64,000 nucleotides of DNA from Dechloromonas agitata is5 (GTDB lineage Bacteria; Pseudomonadota; Gammaproteobacteria; Burkholderiales; Rhodocyclaceae): contig NZ_KI912532.1 of assembly GCF_000519045.1 (NCBI RefSeq), positions 2,356,001 through 2,420,000 of the forward strand, given 5' to 3'. A model generated the notes under the pieces. The model did no database searches. It saw only the letters and a program-made list of their open reading frames with translations, and was not told the DNA's origin. Shown here piece by piece: positions 8,640 through 19,204 of the stretch; within the stretch, counting starts at the first letter, position 1; every line of letters starts with the position of its first letter. The position numbers and the translations under genes are program-made.

Positions 8640-9029
8640 TCAGGCGTTGCGCAGGGCGATGGTCCACGCTTCCATGGCCTGGTTGGCCGGCTGCATGGGG
8701 GCTTCGAGGAAGCTGATGACGAACTTGTCGCCCATGTCGGCGATGCCGATGGAGCGCGGGCGTACGGCCAGCATCTGCGGGGTCGGGATGGCGAAGCCGA
8801 AGCAGAAGATGATGTCCACGGCGGCCGTCATGCCCTCGACGATCGGGCCTTCGATCTTGCGCGTGTGGGCGTAGTGGTCGAAAACGCCGATGAACTGGAC
8901 TTTCGGGTTTTCGGCGATACGTGCCTGGTAGTAGGCGACCAGTTCATCGACGCTGCGGTAGGTGGTTTCGTTCTTGCCAATTTCGGCAACGTAAATCGGG
9001 TACTTTTCCTGGAGCAGGGTTTGTTTCAT
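8640..9029 (-). CDS. Conserved protein resembling DUF6858
   Basis: The 129-residue soluble protein has no signal peptide. It begins MKQTLLQEKYPIYVAEIGK and has a conserved-looking core with KVQFIGVFDHYAHTRKI and DIIFCFGFAIPTPQMLAVRP. I recall this pattern from proteins annotated DUF6858 in Beta- and Gammaproteobacteria, next to DsrE and ferredoxin genes; the family number is from memory. The biochemical role is unknown. It sits between the ArsR-type regulator and the periplasmic DsrE-like gene. Confidence 0.65.
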   Translation of the reverse strand: MKQTLLQEKYPIYVAEIGKNETTYRSVDELVAYYQARIAENPKVQFIGVFDHYAHTRKIEGPIVEGMTAAVDIIFCFGFAIPTPQMLAVRPRSIGIADMGDKFVISFLEAPMQPANQAMEAWTIALRNA

Positions 9030-9056
9030 GGCTTGCGATTCCGATGGGATGACAGC

Positions 9057-9419
9057 TCAGTTGAGAAAATTCGTCCGGATGCCTTCGACCAGGCTGCGGA
9101 TGTGAGGGCTGCGCAGGGTGAAATAGACGCGGTTGCCCGCGCTGCGCGCTTCCAGAATGCCGCGATCGGCCAGCTTGTGCAGATGCAGCGAGATGGTTGG
9201 CAGCGGCTTGCCGAGGCGGGCCTGCAGTTCGCCGACCGAGGCTTCCCCTTCGCTGAGCAGGCACAGGATGCGCAGGCTCAGTGGGTGGCCGATGGCTTGC
9301 AGGCAGCGGGCGATGGTGCCGAATTCGGCTTCGGCCCGCTGCAGGCCGGAGAGGGCGCCAGGCAGGCGGGGCAGTTCGCCCGGCTGGGCGGAGGGCGGGG
9401 TGTTCGGGCGTGGATTCAT
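9057..9419 (-). CDS. ArsR-family winged-helix transcriptional regulator
   Basis: The 120-residue product has a winged-helix domain from about residue 35 (ARCLQAIGHPLSLRILCLLS). The recognition helix region is LQARLGKPLPTISLHLHKLA and the wing is GILEARSAGNRVYFTL. It lacks the CxC metal-binding motif of ArsR/SmtB in alpha-3; one cysteine (C38-type, ARCLQAI) and another in ILCLLS could sense thiol state. Being inside the operon, 4 bp after the DUF2141 gene, it may fine-tune that operon. The ligand is unknown. Confidence 0.85.
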   Translation of the reverse strand: MNPRPNTPPSAQPGELPRLPGALSGLQRAEAEFGTIARCLQAIGHPLSLRILCLLSEGEASVGELQARLGKPLPTISLHLHKLADRGILEARSAGNRVYFTLRSPHIRSLVEGIRTNFLN

Positions 9420-9423
9420 GGCG

Positions 9424-9867
9424 TCAGTATTTCAAGGGCAGGGAAAGGGGCGCCGGGGTACCCGGCAGGTCGAAGGCGCTGTCATCGAAGCGCGGCGGGC
9501 CGATCACCTTCGGATTGTTCGACAGCGCGTAACCTTCAGTCGGAAACATGCCAAGGCGCAGGTTGAGCTTTTCGTCGCCGTTCGCGTCGTGATAGGCCAT
9601 GACGGCATAGCGCCCGGCCGGGAGATCGGTAAAGACCAGCGTCGCCTTGCCGGCGGCGGCCGGTTGCGACAACAACCGGAAGGCACGGTCCTCCTTGCGG
9701 AAGCTATCCGGCTCCCGGTAGAGCGAAACGCGCACATTGCCCTCGGCCGAGCGGATGCCGCTGACCTCGACGACCAGTTGCTGCGTTTCGGCCAGGCAGG
9801 GCGGCACGGCGATCAGCCAGCCGAGCAGCACGAGAAGGGGCGTGCGATGCTCAGTGGGCATGGCCAT
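9424..9867 (-). CDS. DUF2141 family secreted protein
   Basis: The 147-residue product has an N-terminal hydrophobic signal (LLVLLGWLIAVPPCLAE, probably cleaved after CLA). The mature part matches the DUF2141 pattern: VEVSGIRSAEGNVRVSLYRE, FTDLPAGRYAVMAYHDANGD and GMFPTEGYALSNN. This is a small beta-sandwich family found in periplasmic or outer-surface contexts; no function is established. The start overlaps the end of the NifX-domain gene by a few codons, and a second ATG at 9861 is equally possible. Confidence 0.8.
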   Translation of the reverse strand: MAMPTEHRTPLLVLLGWLIAVPPCLAETQQLVVEVSGIRSAEGNVRVSLYREPDSFRKEDRAFRLLSQPAAAGKATLVFTDLPAGRYAVMAYHDANGDEKLNLRLGMFPTEGYALSNNPKVIGPPRFDDSAFDLPGTPAPLSLPLKY

Positions 9868-10219
9868 GCGTGTGGCAGTCGTTGTTGGGAACGACGGCGA
9901 GCGGCAGCAGGCGGTTTTCGAGGAGGGCCTGGACTGCCGCGTCGGGATCGGTTTCGTCGGTGACGATGGCCAGGATGCCGTGGCGCTTGAGGCGCAGGTA
10001 TAGGCCGTTGCCCAGGCCGCTGGTGATCAGCACGTTGATGTCGGCCAGCGGGGCAGCGAATGCGTCGTGACTGGCATGGAAGCTCTGTTCGAAGGGCAGT
10101 TCGATCAGCCGCTTGCCGGCCACCGCGCCGCGCTCGATGTCGTAAATCCAGAAATTTCGGCATTTGCCGGCATGGCCGGTGATGCGGCGGCGGTTCTGAC
10201 TGCTGATGGCGATTTGCAT
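9851..10219 (-). CDS. NifX/NifB-type dinitrogenase cofactor-domain protein
   Basis: The 122-residue protein consists of one NifX/NifB C-terminal domain (Pfam Nitro_FeMo-Co). It starts MQIAISSQNRRRITGHAGKC, with the diagnostic ITGHAGKCRNFWIYDI segment, and has the family's LITSGLGNGLYLRLKRHGI. The end is histidine-rich (DCHTHGHAH), a possible metal site. In nitrogen fixers these domains carry Fe-Mo cofactor precursors, but no nif genes are nearby. Orphans of this family are thought to carry metal-sulfur clusters; that role here is inference. It lies 17 bp after the Rieske gene. Confidence 0.85.
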   Translation of the reverse strand: MQIAISSQNRRRITGHAGKCRNFWIYDIERGAVAGKRLIELPFEQSFHASHDAFAAPLADINVLITSGLGNGLYLRLKRHGILAIVTDETDPDAAVQALLENRLLPLAVVPNNDCHTHGHAH

Positions 10220-10236
10220 GGCTTTCTCCGGGGTGG

Positions 10237-10857
10237 TCAGGCCTTGTCCAGTTCGTCACGGCCGATGATCAGGCGCGTGTCGGTCAGGTACTGGTGAGGC
10301 GGTATTTCCAGGTTGCTCGGCGCCGGCTTGTTCTTGAAGACGCGGCCGGCGAAATCGAAGGTCGAGCCGTGACAGGGGCAGAGGAAGCCGCCTGGCCAGT
10401 CGGCGCCCAATGCGGCATCGCCCGGTGTGAAGGCGGCCGACGGCGAGCAGCCAAGGTGGGTGCAGATCCCGACGGCGACGAGGATTTCCGGCCGGCGCGA
10501 ACGGGTTTCGTTGGTCGCGTAACCGGGTTGCTGCGGCTTGTCGGAAGCCGGATCGGCCAGCATGGGCTCGGCCTTCTTCAGCGTGGCGAGCATCTCCGGC
10601 GTGCGGTTGAGAATCCAGACCGGCTTGCCGCGCCATTCGACGACCATCATGTCGCCGGGTGCCAGCTTGCCGATATCGACCTCGACCGGCGCGCCGGCTG
10701 CCTTGGCACGCTCCGAGGGCATCAGGCTGGAGACGAAGGGGACGATGGCGGCGAGGCTTAGCGCGCCGCTGGCGCCGACGGTGGCGATCATCCATTGGCG
10801 GCGGGTGGGGCTGGCGCAAGTGGTGAAGGATTCGCCGTGGCACAGGCATTCGGACAT
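10237..10857 (-). CDS. Rieske [2Fe-2S] protein (ubiquinol-cytochrome c reductase subunit type)
   Basis: The 206-residue product has an N-terminal twin-arginine-like segment (TRRQWMIATVGASGALSLAA) followed by the single membrane anchor. The Rieske cluster motifs are CTHLGC (132-137) and CPCHGS (160-165), giving the two Cys and two His ligands and the disulfide cysteines, as in bc1-complex Rieske proteins. Three additional cysteines precede the signal (ECLCHGESFTTC). No cytochrome b or c1 gene is adjacent, so this is an orphan copy. Sitting second in the sigma-54 operon, it probably passes electrons to or from periplasmic partners encoded with it. Confidence 0.92.
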   Translation of the reverse strand: MSECLCHGESFTTCASPTRRQWMIATVGASGALSLAAIVPFVSSLMPSERAKAAGAPVEVDIGKLAPGDMMVVEWRGKPVWILNRTPEMLATLKKAEPMLADPASDKPQQPGYATNETRSRRPEILVAVGICTHLGCSPSAAFTPGDAALGADWPGGFLCPCHGSTFDFAGRVFKNKPAPSNLEIPPHQYLTDTRLIIGRDELDKA

Positions 10858-10867
10858 GTCGGGCTCC

Positions 10868-11326
10868 TCAGAGGCGATCAGTGATGGCGCTGTATTTCAG
10901 CAATGCGCGGAACTGGCCCTTGCCGAGCACGGCCTGCATGCGCTTGATGGTGGCGATCTGCGCCTCGGTCGCGCTACGCTTGAGGGCGACCAGGGCATCC
11001 AGGCGCGACTGCAGTTCGGCGAGCGGCACCGTGTTGTCGAGTACTTCGCGGGCGATGGCTTGCTCCATCTTTTCCGCCTGCGACAGGCGGGAAAAAACCT
11101 TGAGCGGAGCTTCCGCCATCAATTCGCGCAGCGCCGCGCGCTGGGCGTCGTTCAAACCCAGCGCCTCGGCCCGGTCGAGCGAGGTGCGCAGCAGGTGAGG
11201 CAGGTTGGCCGGCAGGATCAGCGCGTAATCGACGGTTTGCGGCCGCAGGTGCGTCGCGTGGTCGTCGGCGACGGCCGGCTGGGCGGTGAGCAGTGCGAGG
11301 CCGACGGCCAGGATGCGTTGCTGCAT
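10868..11326 (-). CDS. Spy/CpxP-like periplasmic protein, first gene of the sigma-54 operon
   Basis: The 152-residue product has a signal peptide (MQQRILAVGLALLTAQPAVA). The mature part is almost entirely helical and charged, with LGLNDAQRAALRELM resembling the LTxxQ-type motif of Spy/CpxP proteins (LNDAQ) and a repeat-like second half (ATIKRMQAVLGKGQFRALL). Spy-like proteins act as periplasmic chaperones or metal/stress sensors; the assignment rests on composition and the motif, so it is tentative. A sigma-54 promoter candidate lies about 50 bp upstream. Confidence 0.6.
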   Translation of the reverse strand: MQQRILAVGLALLTAQPAVADDHATHLRPQTVDYALILPANLPHLLRTSLDRAEALGLNDAQRAALRELMAEAPLKVFSRLSQAEKMEQAIAREVLDNTVPLAELQSRLDALVALKRSATEAQIATIKRMQAVLGKGQFRALLKYSAITDRL

Positions 11327-11373
11327 GGGGCGTGTCCCGATTGGCGAAACGGATGGAATGTCAGCATGTTCTA

Positions 11374-11389
11374 ATCAAGACCCGTGCCA
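11374..11389 (-). promoter_or_regulatory. Sigma-54 promoter of the leftward operon
   Basis: On the minus strand the sequence TGGCACGGGTCTTGAT matches the -24/-12 consensus TGGCAC-N5-TTGCW, with a perfect -24 half and TTG at -12; only the C of the -12 GC is changed. The predicted start lies near 11363, about 37 nt before the ATG of the first gene. It shares TGGCACGGnTCTTGnT with a second site at 14245-14260. The adjacent gene encodes a sigma-54 activator. Confidence 0.7.
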
Positions 11390-11489
11390 GCCGGCGTGGT
11401 GGGGATGGGTTTTGCAAGCCACTGATTCCGTGGGTGAAATTTTCAAGCACCCTGGCTGCAGTCCGCCACCTCGTGATAAATTGCTGACA

Positions 11490-11521
11490 TTGGCAGAATA
11501 ACTGGCAGCATTTGGCAGTCA
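11490..11521. promoter_or_regulatory. TGGCAG repeats, probable activator-binding site (UAS)
   Basis: Three copies of TGGCAG start at 11491, 11503 and 11513, the last extending to TGGCAGTCA. They lie about 100-130 bp upstream of the leftward sigma-54 promoter, the normal distance for an enhancer, and just before the activator's own start codon. The same 9-mer TGGCAGTCA occurs at 14355-14363 near the second sigma-54 promoter. Confidence 0.6.
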
Positions 11522-11541
11522 GGATGCTGCGAGGAGACAAA

Positions 11542-12840
<1,299 letters not shown>

Positions 12841-12846
12841 GGCGCC

Positions 12847-14043
12847 CTAAGGCCTTGTCCAGCGGGCGATCAGCGCCGTGAGGGCGACGGCGGCCAGCGG
12901 CAGCAGCAGGGCCTGCTGCGGATTGTCGAGCTGCTCCGGTGCGATGACCAGCAGCAGGCCCAGGCCGAACATCATCAGGCCGGAAAGCAGCTTGAGCAGG
13001 CGCCCCTCCCGCTCGCTGAGCTTGCGGCTGCCCAGGGTGCGGACGAAGGCGAGCACGATCAGCAGCAGCGGCAGGATGTAGATCAGGTTGTAGAGCAGCA
13101 GGTAGGCGTAGTGCTGTGCCACATCCTGCTCGCGCAAGGTGAGCAGGCGGGTGAAGACCATCGGAAAACCGGCGGTGCACAGCAACTCATAAAAATTGGC
13201 GACGCTGGCCAGCAGCAGCGTGGTGGCGAGCATGGTCGGCAGGTGCCCGCTCTGCACCAGGCGCCGGCCGCGCTGGAAGAGGTCGGCCCGGCGCTCGGCG
13301 CTGATCGAGAGTGAGGGGCCGTGCGGGAAGGCGAAATAGTCCTTCAGGTTGAGGGCGCCGATGAGCAGGGCCAGGGCACCGGCTGCCGCCGTGATCCAGG
13401 CGAGGTTGCCGACGACCAGGAAGACATTGAGCCAGGCTGCCATGAAGGCAAAATACAGTACGCCGGAGCAGAGCACGAAGATGCCGCCGATCAGCAGCAT
13501 GCGGCTGCGCTGGTGCTGGTGGGTGAGCAGGGAAAGCAGGAAGAGCAGCACGAAAAAGGCGCAGGGATTGAAGGCATCGAGCCCGGCGAGCAGGATGGTG
13601 AGTACCGGGAGTGACAGGTCCGCCAGCCGGATTTCGCCCAGTAGCGGGAGGTTCAGGGGCGTTTCCACGGTCGGCGGGATGGCCGCCGTGCCCTGGCGGC
13701 AGGCTTCGAGACGGGCGAGCAACTCCGCCTGCTGCACTGCTGCATCGGGCCAGCCGACTTCCATGTGTCCGCAATAGAACAGGGTTGGCACGGCCAGTGC
13801 CGTCTCGCCATGGGCTAGCGCCATGTCCTGGAAGCGTTGCAGGTTGGTCGGCGACTGGGTGATTTCGTAGTCGTGAAGGTGCAGCCATGGGTGTTCGGCC
13901 GCCATTTGCCGTAGTTCCGGCAGGGCCTTCAGGCAGTGCGGACAACGCAGCGACCAGAAGACATGCAGATCGACGGCCGTTTCGGCAATGGCCGTCAGCG
14001 TGGTCAGGGCGAGCAGCAAGGCGAGCAGCAAGCGGCGAGTCAT
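12847..14043 (-). CDS. Thioredoxin-like (CPHC) / DsbD-like membrane fusion protein
   Basis: The 398-residue product has a signal segment (about 1-20), then a periplasmic thioredoxin-fold domain with active site CPHC (Cys34, Cys37; FWSLRCPHCLKALPELR) and cis-Pro-like AVPTLFYCGH. About eight transmembrane helices follow, from roughly residue 150 (LDAFNPCAFFVLLFLLSLL, a DsbD/CcdA-like N-P-C element), ending at ARWTRP. It probably moves reducing equivalents across the inner membrane to a periplasmic thiol partner. Leftward, convergent with the activator gene by 6 bp. A sigma-54 site lies 200 bp upstream and a TACAAT -10 candidate lies nearer. Confidence 0.8.
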   Translation of the reverse strand: MTRRLLLALLLALTTLTAIAETAVDLHVFWSLRCPHCLKALPELRQMAAEHPWLHLHDYEITQSPTNLQRFQDMALAHGETALAVPTLFYCGHMEVGWPDAAVQQAELLARLEACRQGTAAIPPTVETPLNLPLLGEIRLADLSLPVLTILLAGLDAFNPCAFFVLLFLLSLLTHQHQRSRMLLIGGIFVLCSGVLYFAFMAAWLNVFLVVGNLAWITAAAGALALLIGALNLKDYFAFPHGPSLSISAERRADLFQRGRRLVQSGHLPTMLATTLLLASVANFYELLCTAGFPMVFTRLLTLREQDVAQHYAYLLLYNLIYILPLLLIVLAFVRTLGSRKLSEREGRLLKLLSGLMMFGLGLLLVIAPEQLDNPQQALLLPLAAVALTALIARWTRP

Positions 14044-14113
14044 GGCGTGATTGGGCAGAAAACGGCCTGGATTTCATTGTAGTCCGCCGGTCGTCGCGGC
14101 AAGCTCGGTGGAC

Positions 14114-14140
14114 AAAAAAATGGCGGGGACGAGCCCCGCC
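14114..14140 (-). terminator. Intrinsic terminator in the leader of the CPHC gene
   Basis: Read leftward, GGCGGGG (14140-14134) and CCCCGCC (14128-14122) form a 7-bp GC stem with a 5-nt loop, followed by A and seven T (14120-14114). It lies between the sigma-54 promoter at 14245-14260 and the start codon at 14043, so it would end a transcript of about 120 nt or act as an attenuator. Confidence 0.75.
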
Positions 14141-14244
14141 AAAAGTCACGCAAGTAAGGATGCCCGGCCTGAATCATGCGCCTCCGGCAGCCCGTGTCCG
14201 GGTACTGGATGGCAGGCTCCAGGCCTGTGTTGCGGCTACTGTCT

Positions 14245-14260
14245 AACAAGATCCGTGCCA
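14245..14260 (-). promoter_or_regulatory. Sigma-54 promoter upstream of the CPHC gene
   Basis: The minus strand reads TGGCACGGATCTTGTT, nearly identical to the site at 11374-11389 (differences at one spacer base and the base after TTG). The -24 half is a perfect TGGCAC. The predicted start is near 14234. Confidence 0.65.
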
Positions 14261-14327
14261 TGCCCTTGCTCAATCGACTCGGGTGTTAATAATCAGCTAC
14301 TTATGTTTTCGAATGATCTGATATTCA

Positions 14328-14363
14328 CTGCCAATTGGCAGCTTTGTTGTCATCTGGCAGTCA
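14328..14363. promoter_or_regulatory. Palindrome plus TGGCAGTCA, probable activator-binding site
   Basis: CTGCCAATTGGCAG at 14328-14341 is a perfect 14-bp palindrome. A further TGGCAGTCA lies at 14355-14363. Together they mirror the TGGCAG repeats at 11490-11521 and are 70-110 bp upstream of the sigma-54 element at 14245-14260. Confidence 0.6.
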
Positions 14364-14459
14364 AACTGGTTGCCCTGCTTGCCAGCCTGGGATCAGCATC
14401 AGGCGGTGATCGGGTCAGGCGGTATTCCCGAGCAATCGGGCGCCGTGCCGGGAAATCTG

Positions 14460-14468
14460 TGCTAGATT
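14460..14468 (+). promoter_or_regulatory. Extended -10 promoter candidate for dps
   Basis: TGCTAGATT is a TGn-extended -10 box; no good -35 is visible 17 bp upstream. It would give dps a leader of about 215 nt. The rest of 14370-14690 contains GC-rich inverted repeats (for example CCGGGC/GCCCGG near 14495-14510) but no gene I can support. Confidence 0.35.
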
Positions 14469-14690
14469 GGCCAATACAGGTTCTTTCGGACCTGCCGGGC
14501 CTTGCTGCCCGGTCCTGTCCGGCAAGCCAGCCCAACGCCAGCCAGCCAATCAGATTTTCTTCCCCGCCGGAAGGAAAAGCAGTTTTCTCAACGATCTTCG
14601 GGTCGAAACGGAGCATGGTTCTCGTGTCGTTTTCCTGGCCGGGGCCGTTCACGCAGCGATCCGGGGATTTTCATTACCTGGAGAACAATC

Positions 14691-15185
14691 GTGGCAACCA
14701 AGAAAACCAAATCCGCTCCCATCGACATCGGTATCGGCGAGGCCGACCGCAAGGCCATCGCAGCCGGCCTGTCGGCCCTGTTGGCCGACAGCTACACGTT
14801 GTACCTGATGACGCACAATTTCCACTGGAACGTGACCGGGCCGCAGTTCAACAGCCTGCATACCATGTTCATGGGGCAATACACCGAGCAGTGGAATGCC
14901 CTGGACATCATCGCGGAGCGCATCCGGGCCCTCGGTTTCCCGGCGCCCGGTACCTATAAGGAGTTCGTCAAGCTCGCCTCGATCAAGGAAGTCGAAGGCG
15001 TGCCCAAGGCCAACGACATGATCCGCCACCTGGTTGCGGCACAGGAAGCCACTGCCCGTACGGCACGCAACCTGTTCAAGCTGGTGGACAAGGTCAACGA
15101 CCAGCCGACGGCCGATGTGCTGACCCAGCGCATCGATGTGCACGAAAAAACCGCCTGGATGCTGCGCAGCCTGCTAGAGGAGTGA
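14691..15185 (+). CDS. dps: Dps family ferritin-like DNA-protecting protein
   Basis: The 164-residue product has the four-helix Dps fold. The ferroxidase-site residues are in the first helix (SYTLYLMTHNFHWNVTGPQF, with the diagnostic HxxHWNVxG-type segment) and in the second (YTEQWNALDIIAERIRALG). The start is GTG (GTGGCAACC), set by GGAGAA at 14680-14685. Dps oxidises and stores iron inside a dodecamer using peroxide and can coat DNA. It is followed 120 bp later by katG on the same strand, forming an oxidative-stress pair. Confidence 0.93.
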   Translation: MATKKTKSAPIDIGIGEADRKAIAAGLSALLADSYTLYLMTHNFHWNVTGPQFNSLHTMFMGQYTEQWNALDIIAERIRALGFPAPGTYKEFVKLASIKEVEGVPKANDMIRHLVAAQEATARTARNLFKLVDKVNDQPTADVLTQRIDVHEKTAWMLRSLLEE

Positions 15186-15261
15186 GTCTCCATTGCCGAT
15201 AGCCGGAGTCGATCGTTTGAATCGGTTTAATCAATTGGTTTTAACGGTCGGTCTTTTCTAG

Positions 15262-17490
<2,229 letters not shown>

Positions 17491-17511
17491 TCCGGAAGCT
17501 TCCGGCAAAAC

Positions 17512-17544
17512 AAAAGCCCGGAGCCTTGCGGCACCGGGCTTTTT
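17512..17544. terminator. Bidirectional terminator between katG and suhB
   Basis: AAAAGCCCGG (17512-17521) pairs with CCGGGCTTTT (17534-17543). The stem is flanked by A on the left and T on the right, so it can end both the rightward katG and the leftward suhB transcripts. Confidence 0.85.
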
Positions 17545-17562
17545 GCCTTGGGAACGGGCAGT

Positions 17563-18375
17563 TTAGCCGCGCACCGAATCCGGCAGGTGGCCTTCGACGA
17601 GCTTGAGCAGGGGGGCAAATACCTTGGGGGTACCGGCCACCAGGTTGCCCGTTTCGAGATAGTTGGCATTGCCGCGCAGATCGCTGACCAGCCCGCCAGC
17701 TTCGGAAATGAGCAGGGCGCCGGCTGCCATGTCCCACGGGGCCAGGCCGAATTCCCAGAAACCGTCGTAACGGCCACAGGCAACATAGGCCAGGTCGAGC
17801 GAGGCAGCACCCGGCCGGCGCTGGCCGGCGGTTTTCTCGGCCAGTTCCTTGAAAATGGCCAGGTAGAGGTCGATCTTGTCGAACATCCGATACGGGAAAC
17901 CGGTGCCGATCAGCGCTTCGCCCAGTTTCAGGCGGCGCGACACACGGATGCGGCGCTCGTTCAGGAAGGCACCAGCCCCCTTGCTCGCGGTGAACAGCTC
18001 GTTGCGGTTCGGATCGAAGACCACCGCCTGTTCGACGATGCCGTTTTTCGCCAGGGCGATGGAAACGGCGTACTGCGGCATGCCATGGATGAAGTTGGTG
18101 GTGCCATCGAGCGGATCGATGATCCACTGGTACTCGGTGTCGCCCGTGCCCTGGCCGGCGGTCAGGCCGGACTCCTCTGCTAGAATGCCGTACCCCGGAT
18201 AAGCCTCCTGCAGGGTCTCGATGATGGCCTTCTCGGCGGCTTTGTCGACTTCGGTGACGAAATCGTTGGGCTGCTTCGAAGCGACCTTGAGCAGGTCGAC
18301 GTCATTCGAGGCGCGGTTGATGATCTGGCCGGCGCGGCGCGCCGCCTTGATGGCGATATTCAGGGCTGGATGCAT
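17563..18375 (-). CDS. suhB: Inositol-1-monophosphatase family protein SuhB
   Basis: The 270-residue product starts [16 protein letters not shown]. Metal and phosphate motifs of the family are present: the glutamate pair in ILAEESG (about residue 70), [14 protein letters not shown] (about residue 89) and the C-terminal [15 protein letters not shown]. SuhB hydrolyses inositol-1-phosphate and in Enterobacteria also joins the rRNA antitermination complex with NusA. It diverges from trmJ across 66 bp. The open frame extends 9 codons further but the ATG at 18375 matches family N-termini. Confidence 0.94.
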   Translation of the reverse strand: MHPALNIAIKAARRAGQIINRASNDVDLLKVASKQPNDFVTEVDKAAEKAIIETLQEAYPGYGILAEESGLTAGQGTGDTEYQWIIDPLDGTTNFIHGMPQYAVSIALAKNGIVEQAVVFDPNRNELFTASKGAGAFLNERRIRVSRRLKLGEALIGTGFPYRMFDKIDLYLAIFKELAEKTAGQRRPGAASLDLAYVACGRYDGFWEFGLAPWDMAAGALLISEAGGLVSDLRGNANYLETGNLVAGTPKVFAPLLKLVEGHLPDSVRG

Positions 18376-18441
18376 GGGCTTAAAGAACTGACGGGCCGCC
18401 AAGAGCGACCCGATATATTTTCAAAAAACGGATTTTACACC

Positions 18442-19203
18442 ATGAACCCGGAAGTCCTGTTGTCACGTATCAGAGTTGTGCTCTGTCGCCCCAGCCACCC
18501 CGGCAATATCGGTGCAGCGGCACGGGCCATGAAGACCATGGGCCTTTCGCGGTTGTATCTGGTGGAGCCGAAGCAGTTTCCCGATCCCGAGGCCGATACG
18601 CGGGCAACCGGCGCCATCGATGTGCTGGCTGCCGCCCAGGTGGTGCCCACGCTGAAGGACGCGTTGGCCGGTACGTCATTTGCCGTGGCCCTTTCGGCCC
18701 GGCAGCGCGATATCGGCCCGCTGCTTGGTGCGCCGCGCGAGACGGTGGCGCGGCTGATCGGCGAAGCCGGGGAGGGCGAAGTCGCCCTGGTTTTCGGCAA
18801 TGAAACAATGGGGCTGAGTAACGAGGAAATCCTGCATTGCCAGGCCGCTGTCACGATTCCGACCAATCCCCAATTCAGCTCGCTGAACCTGGGCTCGGCG
18901 GTGCAGGTGCTGTGCTACGAATGTCGCATGGCTGCCTTCGCCGAACGGCCACCCATCGCCAGTCCGCTGACGACGCCCTTTACGTCGCCGCCCGCGACGA
19001 ACGACGAGGTCGAAGGTTTCTACGCTCATTTGGAGCAGGTGATGACCGATACTGGCTTCTTCAACCCGGCTCAGCCCGGCCGCCTGCTTCCCAAGCTGCG
19101 CCGCCTGTTTGGCCGGGCCCGCCTGGAGCGGGACGAGATCAACATCCTGCGTGGTATCCTGGCCTCAACGCAGGTGAAGACCAGTCACGGCCGCAAGGCC
19201 TGA
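18442..19203 (+). CDS. trmJ: tRNA (cytidine/uridine-2'-O-)-methyltransferase TrmJ
   Basis: The 253-residue product shows the SPOUT (SpoU) class motifs: RPSHPGNIGAAARAMKTMG near the N-terminus, VFGNETMGLSNEE (about residue 118) and PTNPQFSSLNLGSAVQVL (about residue 138) for the knotted SAM site. The C-terminal helical extension is typical of TrmJ, which methylates the 2'-OH of nucleotide 32 in tRNA. It ends 1 bp from the convergent HDOD gene. Confidence 0.93.
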   Translation: MNPEVLLSRIRVVLCRPSHPGNIGAAARAMKTMGLSRLYLVEPKQFPDPEADTRATGAIDVLAAAQVVPTLKDALAGTSFAVALSARQRDIGPLLGAPRETVARLIGEAGEGEVALVFGNETMGLSNEEILHCQAAVTIPTNPQFSSLNLGSAVQVLCYECRMAAFAERPPIASPLTTPFTSPPATNDEVEGFYAHLEQVMTDTGFFNPAQPGRLLPKLRRLFGRARLERDEINILRGILASTQVKTSHGRKA

Positions 19204-19204
19204 A

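Noticed and set aside
7561-8667. Long leftward open frame of 368 codons across the DsrE-like gene and the damaged region
   Set aside because: It is out of frame with the signal-peptide DsrE-like gene, is extremely rich in Arg/Pro/Gln, and shows no recognisable motif.
9851-10219. NifX-domain gene as evidence of nitrogen fixation
   Set aside because: No nif genes lie in the window, and stand-alone members of this domain occur in many non-fixing bacteria.
11513-11528. A rightward sigma-54-like match TGGCAG-N5-ATGCT before the activator gene
   Set aside because: It would start transcription about 4 nt before the ATG, removing the GAGGAG ribosome-binding site, and the TGGCAG belongs to the operator repeats.
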